A stretch of DNA of 64,000 nucleotides from Wurfbainia villosa (lineage: Eukaryota; Streptophyta; Magnoliopsida; Zingiberales; Zingiberaceae). Under the pieces are notes generated by a model. The model saw only the letters and a program-made list of their open reading frames with translations. It did no database searches and was not told the DNA's origin. The stretch spans positions 60,268,621-60,332,620 of the forward strand of contig CM045993.1 in the NCBI GenBank assembly GCA_025175895.1, written 5' to 3'. Positions 1 through 12,105 of the stretch are shown piece by piece. Position numbers and translations under genes: made by a program. Within the stretch, counting starts at the first letter, position 1. Every line of letters starts with the position of its first letter.

Positions 1-1392
1 GGGCCTTAAGGACTTCTATTCATTAGGTTTAACCTTTATAACCCTTTATATAGGCACTAATCCTAATGGGTTATAGGTTAGTGGATCAAATCCCTATGCC
101 TATAACCATTAAGGCTTAATCCCATCCATTAAACCCTAATTGGGCCCTTAACCAAAAGAGGGCCCTTTTAATTATAACCAAATGGGTTTGGTTTATCATT
201 AAACCTTTTAAGGCCCAACCCGTCTTCTTAAGACGTGCTCCTTTCGTGTTTCCAACTTGATAAATATTCCCATATTTTTCATGTGTTTGGTCCAACCAAA
301 CTTGATCTCTCTTGATCTTGAGAATCCAATTCTCAAACTCGTTTTAAGTCTCTTCGAAGGATTCGTAGTGCGTGTGATCTAATAGATTCTTAGTTTATAT
401 TGGTTATCCATAATTAACCATTAATTATGGAATGATCATGAGTGGAACCTAGTAGTACATCATGATTCCCAATTAACCGAAAAATCAATGGTTATCTCGG
501 AACCATTTCCGAACCCTTCAGCAGCTATAGTGAATCGTGCCTCGTTACTTTCACTCATCTTATACCCACTTGGTTTAGGACATGGTCTATGTGTCAGTCC
601 CCACTAGGCTGACTATGTCACACCTAGCCCAAGTCTTACTTCCTTGTCCAGTGGATTCTAATTACTTTGGCATGTATCCAAGAGTACCATACTCTTTGAT
701 ATGCAATGCTTTGGCCAAAGACTTTGAGCAATAATCCTGACGAGTAGCCATAGGGTATACATCTCCTCGCAAGGAGTGATGAATTCTTTGTTGGCTATTC
801 AATAACCTTCGGGCACTTTAACTTATACCCAATCATCCCGTACCCACACCTCTGTAGAGATGTATCGACTAAGATGTCAAAGTATAAGTCTCCATGACCA
901 AGATGACTTGAATACCTCAAGTCGAAGAAAAATCGCACTCAAGCTGCAGTAAGAGCTTCATCGACATATCTTATATGCAGAGAACCATGTGAAGTCTTAT
1001 AGCAGGTCACTCCAATGAACTAGTTACCATATCTAGCATCCACGTTTAACTCTCGACATCTCAATGTCTCCATTTAGCGAGGAGCAACTGATTGGATAAA
1101 CCAAGGAGTATAACCCGTGCTAGTCTCCCAGTATTGATGATGTTCGAACTCATCAATTCATCGACTATGGATTATTTCAATACATTCATAATTACACATG
1201 TAGAGATACTCACTAGTTGTGATCCAATCACAAGTTCTCTCATGCTATGAATCATATCGCGGACATTCAGTAAATGAGTTTAAGATCAAATCAAACACAT
1301 ATGACATGTGCACTCAAATAGTGAATCTTTATTTATCAAATAAATAGTACAACCATAAGGCAATTGCCTTAGGACACCTCTCAAACATAACA
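1..1392 (-). repeat. 3' LTR (partial) of Angela-like copia element
   Basis: On the minus strand this LTR starts with TGTTATGTTTGAGAGG at 1392 and runs out of the window on the left. Directly outside its start lies a purine tract (rc of 1393-1404), as expected of a 3' LTR. Two other copies of the same LTR family are at 17292-18407 (minus) and 55201-57411 (plus); the latter is 2.2 kb, so about 0.8 kb of this copy should lie left of the window. The neighbouring pol remnant identifies the element. Confidence 0.8.
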
Positions 1393-1558
1393 GACTCCCA
1401 CTTGGCCTAAAGCCAATCGCCATGATATCCAATACCATAATCCTTGACGTGACTCTAAAACTTACTTTGTGATAGAGCCTTTGTCAAAGGATCTACTAGG
1501 TTCCTTTCTGTTGGAATCTTCTCGATTTGTATTTCTTTCCTACTGATGATTTCTCAGA

Positions 1559-1830
1559 TCAGATGATATCGCCGAAGCACGTGTTTGGATCGTTAGTGAG
1601 ACTTGGGTTCCTTTGCCTTTGTGATGCTCCAATGTTGTCGCAGTAAACTGGTAATGCTTCAACAATGGACAGAATCATTCCAAGTTCGGAGATGAACTTC
1701 TTGATCCAAACTGCCTCCTTTGCAGGTTCAGAAGTTGCAATGTATTCTGCCTTCATGGTAGAATCGACAACTGTGTCTTATTTGGAACTTTTCCAACTCA
1801 CTGCGCCACCATTCAGTGTGAATATGTACC
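1559..1830 (-). pseudogene. Angela-like RNase H domain fragment
   Basis: The fragment matches the C-terminal RNase H of Ty1/copia Pol, which removes the RNA strand during reverse transcription. Visible are the STMKAEYIA block (active-site Glu of the family STTEAEY motif), EAVWIKKFISELG and VYCDN (active-site Asp). A TAA sits where Gln is expected in the SSKQDTVVDST block just upstream, and the C-terminal tail drifts out of frame after YCDNIGAS. It belongs to the same decayed minus-strand pol as the RT fragments at 1862-2993. Confidence 0.8.
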
Positions 1831-1861
1831 CAAACTATGACTTGGAGTCATCCTTGTCGGT

Positions 1862-2993
1862 CTATAAGTTGGCATTTGTATACTCGCGTGTAACCATATC
1901 ACCTTTTCCATATACCAAGAACATATCCTTAGTTCTTCTCAAGTACTTAAGGATTTCCTTGACATCCACCCAATGATCCATCCCTGGATCAGACTGGTAT
2001 CTGCTCGTGACACTCAGAGCATATGATACGTCGGGCCTTGTACATAATATATTATACATAATAGATCCTATTGCAGAAGCATAAGGAATCTTATTCATAC
2101 AAATCCTCTCGTCTTTTGTGCGGGGACACATAGACTTTGAAAGGTGAATCCCATGTTGTAAGGGTATATAACCTTTCTTGGATTTAGACATGCTAAACCG
2201 CTTTAGCACTCTATCTATATATGTAGACTACGAAAGACCAAACAACCTTTTTGATCTATCTCTATAGATCTTAATCCCGAGGATCTAGGTCGTTTCTCCC
2301 ATATCTTTTATGGAGAACATTTTGGATAACTAACCTTTGACTGACTATAAGACTGGTATATCATTTTCTATGAGTAATATGTTATAATACTAGGAATATT
2401 ATCGCACTCCCACTAACCCTCTTGTACACACAAGGTTCGTTAGGATTTTGTGAGAAATCAAACTCCTTGATTACCTCATCAAAACGAATATTCCAACTCC
2501 TGGATGCTTGCTTCAGTCGATAAATGGACTGTTGAAGCTTGCATACTTTGGTTTTGTCAACCGATGTGAAACCCTCGGGTTGTATCATATACATATCCTC
2601 ATGTAGGTTTCCATTAAGGAAAGTAATTTTCACATCCATCTGTTATATCTCATAATCATAATGAGCTGCTATGGCCAGGAGTATCCGAATGGATTTAAGC
2701 ATGACAACTGGTGAGAAGGTCTCGTCATGGTCAACACCTTGATTTTGACGATAACCTTTTGCCACCAATCTAGCTTTATAGGTAATCACATTACCATCAA
2801 TGTCAGTTTTCTTCTTGATAACCCACTTGCACCCAATAGGCGTAATGCCTTCAGGTGGATCCACCAAGTTCCAAACTTGGTTTTCATACATGGAATCCAT
2901 TTTCGACTTCATGGCTACTAGCCATTTATCCCTTTCTGAACTTTTCAGAACTTCTTCATAACTATTAGGTTCCTCATCCTCAATGAGTAACAT
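1862..2993 (-). pseudogene. Angela-like reverse transcriptase, broken into three frames
   Basis: Reading leftwards from 2993, the first piece (2643-2993) has the Angela-type N-terminal RT blocks KWVIKKKTD, YKARLVAKGY and DETFSPVV. The second (2382-2639) continues with MDVKITFLNG, QPEGFTSVDK and a SIYRLKQASRSWN block. The stretch that should hold the YVDD active site (about 2340-2400) is degenerate and I cannot find an intact YVDD. The third piece (1862-2209) carries the RT C-terminal palm and connection blocks (IPYASAIGSIMY, TRPDVSYAL). The pieces are separated by stops and indels, so no active polymerase is encoded. The wording of these blocks is typical of the Angela lineage rather than SIRE; compare F and G in this window. 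Confidence 0.85.
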
Positions 2994-3007
2994 ATCATTA
3001 GATTCAC

Positions 3008-3439
3008 TTACGAGAAATCTATGTCTCTCAGGAATCTTATGTGACCTACCAAATCTTCGAAGAGGTGGCCTGGTGTAACGATAGATTCAATCATTATCTC
3101 ATCATCATGAATAATCGACTGTGGTTTCGGTATAGACGTCTCTTTAGTGTCTATTGGAGTTTCTTGAACTTCCTCAAGTTCAACATGACTCCCATTGTTT
3201 TCTTGCAAGAGAAACTTTTTCTCTAGAAATACAACACTTCTTGGAACAAACACCTTTTGTTCCAAGGGATGATAGAATTGGTAATTCTTTGCTTCCTTGG
3301 GGTATCCAATAAATAGACACTTATCAGACGATGTAATCCTCTTCACATAAGTAGGACATTCCCATGTCTTCAAATAAGACAACTGGGATTTCTTACCAGT
3401 CCATATCTGATATGGAGTAGCAGAGACTTCCTTAGTCGG
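3008..3439 (-). pseudogene. Angela-like integrase C-terminal part, cut by an LTR
   Basis: The frame is open from the edge of the LTR at 3440 down to 3008. It contains the post-catalytic integrase blocks PYQIWTGKK, SYLKTWECP, KCLFIGYPKEAK and VFLEKKFLL. The DDE catalytic core and zinc finger are absent because the reading frame ends at the LTR inserted at 3440, and its continuation on the far side is not in the window. It joins the RT fragment at 2993 after a short gap with stops. Confidence 0.8.
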
Positions 3440-4593
3440 TGTTGGACCCTCGGTGGCCGGCTAGAGGGGGGTGAATAGTCTTTCACGTGTACGGTGGAAT
3501 TTACTCATTCTTGATCGTCTACGAATATGATTAGCGCAAGAAAAAATATAAAGCTAAAGTAAAACAATTAAGACAAAGGAAGGCAAATGCAAACACGAAG
3601 ACGTAACATGGTTCACGGCCTTGCCGCTAATCCACGGACCGATTCGTTCTAGGTGAATCACGCCTAAACCTTTACTATTCTCTCCTTGGCACCAAGCAAG
3701 GTGGAGGTAACCTTTTCTTAAAAGATCACTCTTCTTACAATATGATTGAGATAAATGCAAGTAAGAAGAGTAGGAAAATGTTTTGGGCACTTGGGTGGTG
3801 TTTGGAGTTAAAGCATTAGCCTCCCCAAGTGTCCAAAGGCCTCTTCTTATATGGAAAGGTCATTCTTCCTATTAAGCTAGCAGTAGTCGACTGATGCCCC
3901 GATCAGTCGACTATTGTTGTAGCCATTACCCTCTAACGGCTTCTTCCACGTTGGATTTTAACCAACGACTCCCACATCAGTCGATTGATGGAGCCAATAG
4001 TCGAGTGCTCGAAGCGAACAGTCGACTCTCCAACATTCTGTGCTCAAAACCCTCGACATCAGTCGACTGCTCCCCTTGTCAGTCGACTGATGGAGCGATC
4101 AGTCGACTGCCAAGAGCTGGCAGTCGACTGTTCGACCAGAACGGAGACTCGAACACCAGTCGAGTCTCCAGTCGACTGCTACCTATAGCAATCGACTGGT
4201 GTCGGGAAACACCCATCCGACACTTAGCCGTTTGGCCAAGTTCATCTACGAGCTACCCCGTCTCGGGTTACAATCGCTCACTCTCATTCCCTTGGAGTCC
4301 CTCGCCTTTGAAGTTCTCTTCGTCCGACCACATCCCTCGGATGCGCCAAGCGCACGACTTCACAACGCCATCCTTCGCGTCTCGCCCTGTAGTCTACTTC
4401 CTTCGGCTTCACTCCAATGCTTCTCGTCCGGCGGTCCCTCACATGCACCAAGCGCACGACTTCCACAATGCATCTTTCACTGACTCAAGGACCGAGTAAT
4501 TAGAGGTGAATCTTTCCAATGCTATCGTCATCCATGTGTGAATTACTAAGTCCTGCATGACTTCAACGCACATATCAAATCCATAACAATCCT
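3440..4593 (-). repeat. beta-family LTR, broken by the Tekay-like element
   Basis: The plus-strand edge is TGTTGG at 3440, followed within 20 bases by the U5 motif GCTAGAGGGGGGTGAATAG (3460-3478). The copy is closely similar to both LTRs of element B (33755-34867 and 38498 onwards). It stops at 4593, about 100 bases short of the usual CCCTAACA end, exactly where the Tekay-like LTR begins. A TATA-like box (rc of about 3848-3856) lies beside an array of CAGTCGACTG palindromes. The missing tail would have been on the far side of the Tekay-like element, which is deleted. Confidence 0.8.
3885..4200. repeat. CAGTCGACTG palindrome array in beta LTR
   Basis: Five exact copies of the 10-base palindrome CAGTCGACTG and about seven one-mismatch versions (CAGTCGATTG, AGTCGAGTG and similar) occur at irregular 15-40 base spacing. 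The array lies upstream of the LTR TATA-like box in minus-strand orientation. Homologous arrays are at 34190-34420 and 38930-39210. Confidence 0.85.
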
Positions 4594-7500
4594 TGTAAGA
4601 TATCAGAAAAAAAATAATAAAAATAAAATAAAATACCCCTTGTTAATGGAGAAATTGTCTTATATAATTTCTCAGGAGTTCACAGAAATTTTTCCTGATT
4701 CAAAAGGAGTCCATACGAGGAAGATTTAAGCTTAATGGGTGGTTGGGTTAGCTTGGGGTCAACTTAGGCTAGATTGTACTTAACCTAGGCTAGCCTAACT
4801 CAAAGAGATCGGTTCTTAAAGGTTGAACACGACCATTTGCGCATTTCTCATTTCTTTCCTCAAATCGCGATTTCTTCATCCTCATCGCCGATCTTTTCTC
4901 CTCTCCTCTTCTTCCTCTCATCCGCAAAGGGAGCTAGTCGGATGGGGTTTTCGTCAGCACGAGACCAGCAAGCTAGCAGGAGGAGGAGCTAGCTGCCCAT
5001 TTATGGGTCGACGATTTCAAATCGAGGGGGAGGGAAGCTATGACTACGGTGGGAGCGGATGTTGGCCTCTCTCTGTCGACAACAAGGGGAGCTCAGATCG
5101 ACGCCATTGATGTCACAGCTGAGCATCCTTGGTATTGCCATTTTCCTCTTAGCTTAGTTCTTGATCTTGCTATGGGTGACTAGATTTTTGATCCTATGTT
5201 CGTGATCATCGCAGCAACCAATTACGATCAGGAGTTTTCCAGAGTTCAGTGAGCTGATCTAGAGATCGAGGAGGGGGGAGCTGCAATCACTCAACTCCTC
5301 AGTAGCTTCACCGGTGAAGAAAGATCTCTGCATTCTAATTTTTGGGTTCCAGTGTGATTTCCCTCTGTAGAGCTGCGCTCACCGACTTGTGGATCACCTA
5401 CCCTATATTCGTAATCAGCAACATTGCCGCTGTGAGCAGCGTCGATGGATGTGATGGGATCTTGGATTCTTAGTAATGTGTTGGCTATCCTGTAGACATT
5501 TTTCAGATTATGTTCTGTTAATGGTTGTTTTGTGTTGAGTTTGAACTTTGCTTACAATCACCTTGTAAGCTAACGATCCATTATTTCGGTGTGTTTATGA
5601 GTTGTGTGTAACATAGCTTCATGTGTTCAACCTCTACTGATCTGAAAATGTAGGCTGCATTTGGTTGAACAAATTAAAATAATGATAATGGAATTTGGCT
5701 TTGGATCGACCGAGTGTGGTGCTTTAGCCGTTGGAGTTATGTGGACTAAAGGGGGTGTGTTTCGGATAACCTATGGTTGATTGAACGGGGGAAGGTAAGC
5801 TTTGATTCTGAATGTTATGTTATAGGTTGTGTTATAGCTGTGTAATAAATGTATAGGACTTTAATTTAGGACTGTATTGTGGACGTGAGGACAATTGATA
5901 TTTTTAGATAAGTCTTCATATCAGGTGGGTAATATCTACCCTGGTCAGGTAGTTTTGACATATTCGGATGCATGAATTTGGATTTATGATGATACCTTTG
6001 ATCTTAAATCCACTCTTATTTAATCATATGCTTGTACTGCCTTTGACCTTTGAGATATATTGCTATTACTTCATTGATTATGTATCACAGATATGAACTA
6101 TAAACCCTATTATGTGTTAGCTAATGGATGTTCAGTAAGAACAGGTGGTTAGGGTTATCTTTGTGACCTCAGATTGGGTTACTGTGTTACATCACTAGGG
6201 TTAGGTGATGGATTAGATTATGGAGTCGATTGTTGTATCGTACATATATTAGTTGTGCATCTATGTTGGATCTAGTTGTCTATGCATAGATAAGTGTGTG
6301 GTTGTCAGTAAGTGGTTATGGACTGTAGGTCCTAGCATGATGGTATATCAATTATGGATTGTGTGTCTGTGTATGGTTATATGGATGGTCGATAGTATCT
6401 CGCTACGGACTAGAGGTCTTAGCGTGGATGACTGTCAGATGTGTATGACTCTATGTGTGATAGAGAGAGAGTCTTGTGAATTAGTTGTCCTTGCATAGTT
6501 GACTTTTGTTTGACCAGAACTCCCCGTGGGATAGGGAGTGTTGCGAGGATACATGTATGGAACTATGCATCATTACATTGCATGCATGCTGGAGATTAGG
6601 TCTCCCTTGTGGTTGAGAGGATCGCTAGTCATTCTGCCTCCCCCGCCACTTGGGGTAGTGGTAGCAGGGTTGAGTGCAGAGCATTATTGTGCGTGCCATT
6701 CTCGGCAACTTTGGATGGTGGTAGCTGGAGATGCACACTTGGCCACTGTGCCGAGTTGTAGTTAGCGCACTCAACCACTATAGACGGTGGTCGTGTGATG
6801 TGCAGTTGTCCTGGGTGCGGTGCTCATCTACTCATGGGTAGGGATAGAGCGGCTAGCAGCAGGGACCCCCGTGTGAGTAACATATAGCTCTATGGCAGCT
6901 AGCTACTATTGCATACTACCCAACTCGGTCACTCGAGAGTGGTGGCGGTTGGAGTCGGGATAGTTGTCATGTCGTGCCACCCATGCCATACTGGAGTCAT
7001 GGTTGGATGGGTCCGCAGACATGGCCATGAATATGCATTGCTGATATATATATGTATGCATGTATTCGATATATGTTTTACATATGTCTGTGAGATGCTG
7101 CATTTGGTTGCTGCATATGTTTGTACATCATGATACCTGCCATTTGCATATTATATACTGTCGTGTGTTGAGCATGATACATTTGTTGGTCTAGACTGTT
7201 GTATGCATTTGGTTAGCATCATGTCGTAGTGTGGTATGGACCGGGATGTTATTACATGTGATTATATACTGTTCATATGTCTTAGTGTTAGTCAAATATG
7301 GGATTGACCTTGTACGTTATATGGGTTATGTTATTGTATACCTATTCTGGATGATATAGCTTATGGTGTTGCAGACTGTCAAGTACATTAGTATATTATT
7401 TTATGTTCAGTTGATCAGTTTAGTATATGCATTGAGTATGACTATACTGTGGTTACTTGTTAGTACATTTTGGATTGTATGTCTATTGGACTCATTCTGT

Positions 7501-8050
7501 ATACCTGTAGATCTTCACATGTATACTTGTAGATCTTTATATCTTTATATGTTGTTCATGTACTTTCTATATATTACCCCTGAGTTTATACTCACCACCT
7601 CGGACCCTGGGTTTCCTGTCGCCCAGGTAACAGGTAGAAGATTCCTTGGATGTTCGGAGCTCCGCCAACTGATCCCATCTCACACCGAATGGATGGATGT
7701 TTACTACGATTTGTGGTATTCGATTGGATTATTATTTTGGGATTTTATCCTGTATCATTTCCGTATTTGTGGTATATGGATGTGTTGTATGTATTTGGGC
7801 TTTGTTGTGGTTTCAGTTTGTATATGGTTTCAATTATGATTTTTATTATGTCAAAGTCACTCCAGAGTGTATAGTTGGGTCTTTGTATCTAGTTTATATG
7901 TTAGTATGTTTACGCTATGTTTATTGGATTATATCCATGTATGTCATGTGATTATGGCCGAAAGGCTTTATGTATATCAGGGAATTGTATCACGTACAGG
8001 GGAGATGCTGTCCGATTATTTTCGGCTCGGCATACTCTCGGGGTGTGACA
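4594..8050 (+). repeat. 5' LTR of Tekay/Del-like element
   Basis: It begins TGTAAGATATC and ends GGTGTGACA at 8050, an inverted TGT/ACA pair, with the primer site 7 bases later. At 3457 bp it is long, as usual for Tekay/Del LTRs. Its first 1.12 kb can be aligned by eye with 12106-13228. ORFs inside (for example 4823-5110 and 7363-7839) have no recognisable domain and I treat them as chance. Confidence 0.85.
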
Positions 8051-8057
8051 ATTTTAT

Positions 8058-8069
8058 TGGTATCAGAGC
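8058..8069 (+). other. Primer binding site (tRNA-iMet type)
   Basis: TGGTATCAGAGC is complementary to the 3' end of plant initiator tRNA-Met and lies 7 bases after the LTR end. This primer is used by copia elements and by chromoviruses such as Tekay/Del. Confidence 0.9.
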
Positions 8070-10446
8070 CCTAGGTTGCGAAGTCCACTTTTGAATTTTG
8101 TTTCATTCGGATATCGAGTTTTGTTTTACTCGGTTTTGGTTTCGTGAGTTCTGGGATCTGGCTGTTGCGGACATCTCTGAGCTACAAGGTTTAAGGTATG
8201 TTGACTGTTATTACATATCCTTCTGTTGGCTATGCATTTAGTTGCTTATAACAGGGATGACTTGTAGTGTGTTAGTTAGTATTCATAACCGTGGTTTGAG
8301 TTGACCACGGGAACGACATGTTGAGGTTATTAGACATGTACCTACTATCAAAAAGGTAATTACCTTTGAGAGCCGACTGATACCGAGTCAGAAAGCAGGG
8401 GTTAGGTAGTCACATCTCTTGTGGAGATCAAAGATTACAGTCCTAAGGATTTTCACTAATTATGCTTGTCAGATTATTACCTGAGGGGTAATGGACAAAG
8501 CGAGTATACTATTGCTGATGCAGATAGTAGAAAATTAATGGATGATATTCATAGGGATTTTGATCCCTAGGTTGGTCGTTCTAGGTTGTATAACTTTGAG
8601 AGTATTTTTGAGTACTTAACTTGTGTTATACAAAGAAAGTAGTGTTAGTGCATACCATTATCAGAATCAATCCGGTATTTGGTGGAAGAGGTAGGAAATA
8701 ACCTTTGGGAAATCACACATAACTTGGCCATGGTGTAGTAATGTTGCAAGAGAGTATTTTCCCGCATCATCTTCTTTGACTCATCGTCAGGGAATTCTTG
8801 AGCTTCAGGTTGGGTGATCGTTTGGTAATGAATGTACCATGCAAAGTCGTTAGACTTGTGAGGGTTACGACCACCTAATAACTCGAGAATGTGATCGACA
8901 TATCTTAAGCCACCTACGGTTTATCAATTGACATCTTGATCAGGATGCTTGGATTTTCTATCAGATCCTACCGGAAATCCTTAGACCGAGTCATGTGTAT
9001 AGGAATGACTCCGTATCTGGTGTTTTAAGGGTTGGAGATTTGATAAGCATATATTGCAAGTCAAATTATTGGAATCAAAAGTCTCCGAATATTGGAAAAA
9101 AGGAGCAAGATTGGAGTCGTGGGCCACGAGTGACTATTGGAGAGTTTCCCGATCATAGAAGACCGACTACAGATCGACAACATCTTCTCATGTTTATCAG
9201 CGAACTCAGAAGAAAGACTTTGAAAGGATTATGTGCGTGTAGTACGGGTCACGACGAGACGCAGAGTCAGATTATCCGATGGATCATTTTATCCGTTACT
9301 ACTATAAGCAGGCAGTACCTATGAGGAGAGTATGTTCCTTGAAGACTCAGTTGAAGACTATGGATGATGCTTTCGAGAAGACGATCCACAACCTCGAAAG
9401 TCGAGATCATCACAGAAGAATGGATTATCACATCAACAGCGTTCTACTACCTCAGATATAGTTGGAGCTCTTTGATACTTCCATCCGAGAGAAGTAATTT
9501 ACTCAGCAGTATCAGCAGAAGACATATCAGAAGATTCAGACATCTAGACGACAACAACGGTTACCTTCTCAGGCATGGTTATGATTTGTACAGAGGAGAG
9601 AGAGTATACAACGATGGTCGTATCTATGTTGTATTCTCCAGTTGCAGTTATACCTTTCGCAGAGTTGGAGCGTGCTACAATATTGGCAACTATTCAATAC
9701 TTCATAGTCGGATGTGTACTCTTTGCTAGTACAACAATGTTTACCGTCTCCATTGCAGTCATTTTGGGTATTGCGTCTCAGTTCAACAGTTGATTTCAGT
9801 TCCTCCAGGGTAGTCTTTTCACCTACATGAGCTCAGCCGTCAAGAAAAGAAGTCGGACGAGTTTACATGATTACTTGAGAAGAAGTATAGAAGACCGAAG
9901 GATTGACCATTCGGGGTATTACTTTATGTTATCCTATTTGCGGATACATTGAGAGATGCTGGTAGTTTATAGATATTTTGATTTAGAATATTCTTAGATA
10001 GGATTAGAAGGGTTCCTATCGACTTGTGGGTTGGTGGTATCTCTACCATCAGGTGAGATGTTGACCAACGATCACGAAGTCAAGGGATGCCCTGAGACTT
10101 TGATAGATATACTTTTACCATAGGTATATCCTTACGGGTAGTTAAATTGTTGAAATGAGGGTATAACATATCTCTCGGATGTTCGTATAACCCGAGAGTA
10201 TTCGGATATAGTTTCGAATGAACTCCCGGGCTTGCCACTGCATGGGCAAGTGGAGTAAGCGATTGGAGTGATTTCGAAAATAGTTTCAATATCGAAGACC
10301 TCATACTGGGAGATGATTTTATTGGTATCAGTGTTGCTAAACACTGTGGAAATTGGAAGAACATAAGTTGCAATTATAGGTGGTATTGGAGGGAATATTT
10401 ATCCGTCCAGGTATTTCTCTTGAGAGGATCCGGAACTCTTTGATAA
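8070..10446 (+). other. Decayed gag-protease region of Tekay-like element
   Basis: By position this should hold gag and protease. The longest frames (8995-9324, 9364-9729) show no zinc knuckle, no D-S/T-G protease triad and no gag signature that I recognise. I see only degenerate sequence without a supportable domain. Confidence 0.5.
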
Positions 10447-11200
10447 AAGAGAGATGGACCTTTGAGGTTATGTATCGATTATCGATGATTGGAATGCAGT
10501 AGTTGAGAATGAATATCCTTCGTTATGGATATATGATTTATTTAGATCAGCTTAAAGGACACTTGTGTATACTCTACCGTTGATTTATAATTGGGGTGTG
10601 TTGATATTGTAGTGATTTAGCGTCATACAATTATAATTGTCGGTGTGATAATTGATATATCATCAACATAGAGTAAAAGGATGCAAGTGTTTAGAAGACG
10701 ACATTTCATACTTGGTATAAATTTTATGAGCTGTTGATAATGTTGTTAGACTTATCGACGATTTAGTCGTTCATGGATTTGAGGAATCAAGTACTCTTGG
10801 AGTATTTGAGATCGATTGTCATCATATCTGTGGAGGATATATTTTCGAGATATATTCATGATTTCAAGGGAAGTTGTGTTTCCTTAGATTGATTTGGTAT
10901 TTACCATAATTGTGGATAGGATGTTCTAGTGATACTATACCGCTGATTTGTTAGACCAAGAGGTGCTGGGAATCACTTGGTCAGAAGCTTTGAAGCTAGG
11001 TTTCAGGGCCTAAAAGTGGCTGACTTTTGCAAAAGGGTTAGTTAGTCCTTCCGTTGTGGATGGAAGGGTACTACACACAGATGCATCATTTCAAAGATTG
11101 GAGCGGTTCTGATGCAGTTGATTGAGACATATCTTAGGCGTATGTCAGTAGAGGGACTACGTATATGACATGAATTTAGCAGTTATTATCTTGATTTGTA
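10447..11200 (+). pseudogene. Tekay-like reverse transcriptase / RNase H remnant
   Basis: No long frame survives, but conserved blocks can be read across frames. GPLRLCIDYR at about 10456-10485 and DLFDQLKG-like sequence at about 10540-10560 are the N-terminal RT blocks. KTTFHTWYKFYELLIM (10697-10744), directly after an in-frame TAG, matches the chromovirus block around the fingers domain. A MDL-type block follows near 10775. At 11070-11110 a TDAS...GAVLMQ block marks the start of RNase H. The polymerase active site and most of the palm are unreadable. Position between gag region and integrase fits Ty3/gypsy gene order. Confidence 0.75.
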
Positions 11201-11400
11201 GATGTACGGAGCAGGAGTGCTCATGGAGTTTTTGGCTAGTTACTGGGTAACTACTATAGATTGAAATATGGATAGATGCAACTAGGGAGATTGGTCCCTA
11301 TAATCTTCCAGTCACTTACAGTATGTGTGGTGGAGTGAATTTTGGAATAGTAGATTGGGTTCTCTTGTGAGAAAGGAATTCCCCGTCTTCGAGAAGAATA

Positions 11401-11760
11401 GTGAGTTATATAATGGTATTAGGTTCAAGACGAGTTGATTCGGAAGGCTCGTCAGTCGAGATTGGTGATTTATTCGGAGTGTATCCGAAAATAGCGAGTT
11501 CTGAAATGTTCCTGTTGGTGGAATGGTACATGAAGGACATGGTTGAATTAGTAGTAAGATGTTGGGTGTGCCAACATGTAAAGGTGGAATACTAGTGATC
11601 AGTAGGGTTATGTACCGAGATAGAAGTGGGAGCCTAGTACTATGGATTGTGTTGGGAGATTATTTAGAATTCGGAAAGGACTTGATGGGATTTGGGTAAT
11701 CGATGATCGATTAGCTAGGTCCGCTCATTTTCTTCCGAGCCGTAAGGTGGATTTCGTTGG
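11401..11760 (+). pseudogene. Tekay-like integrase remnant (zinc finger and core start)
   Basis: The frame at 11401-11595 ends with VRCWVCQHVKVEY, the CxxC half of the HHCC zinc finger as found in chromovirus integrases. After a stop, 11690-11755 reads GIWVIDDRLARSAHFLPS, the core block around the first catalytic Asp, with Val changed to Asp beside it. RNase H precedes it and the 3' LTR follows, so the gene order RT-RH-IN confirms Ty3/gypsy rather than copia. The rest of the core and C-terminal domain are too decayed to place. Confidence 0.8.
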
Positions 11761-12105
11761 ATCTCTTGACAGAATTATATCCATGGAGTATCCTTGAGTA
11801 TTATTTCTGATAGTGATTCATGATTCATCTTACAATTCTGGCAATGTTTCCAACAGGTCACGGATATAAAGCTCCACTCTGGTACGATTATCTATCTTTT
11901 GATAGATAGTCAAGAGGAAGGTGTTATTCAGACTTTAAAAGGTCTATTGAGAGTATCCATGATAGATTTTAGAGGCTATCAATACCCCATTTAGTCACTT
12001 GAGGTGTGTGACTTTTTCTCTAGATACTTGAGATGGTTGTGTGACATCTCGTACTCGTACATGAGTCAGAAATTTGAGGACCAAATTTTTATAAGTGGGA
12101 GAGAA

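Noticed and set aside
3894..4499. 201-residue ORF on the plus strand
   Set aside because: It crosses the CAGTCGACTG array and repeats of the beta LTR; Ser/Arg-rich low-complexity translation, antisense to the LTR, no domain.
4823..5110. Possible host gene start in the Tekay-like LTR (also at 12551-12763)
   Set aside because: Both copies are LTR-internal, differ by frameshifts and show no domain.
7363..7839. 158-residue hydrophobic ORF that could look like a membrane protein
   Set aside because: It lies inside the Tekay-like LTR in T-rich sequence; overlapping ORFs in other frames look equally hydrophobic and no family is recognised.
10080..10373. Minus-strand ORF in the Tekay-like internal region
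   Set aside because: It is antisense to the decayed pol region and has no motif.
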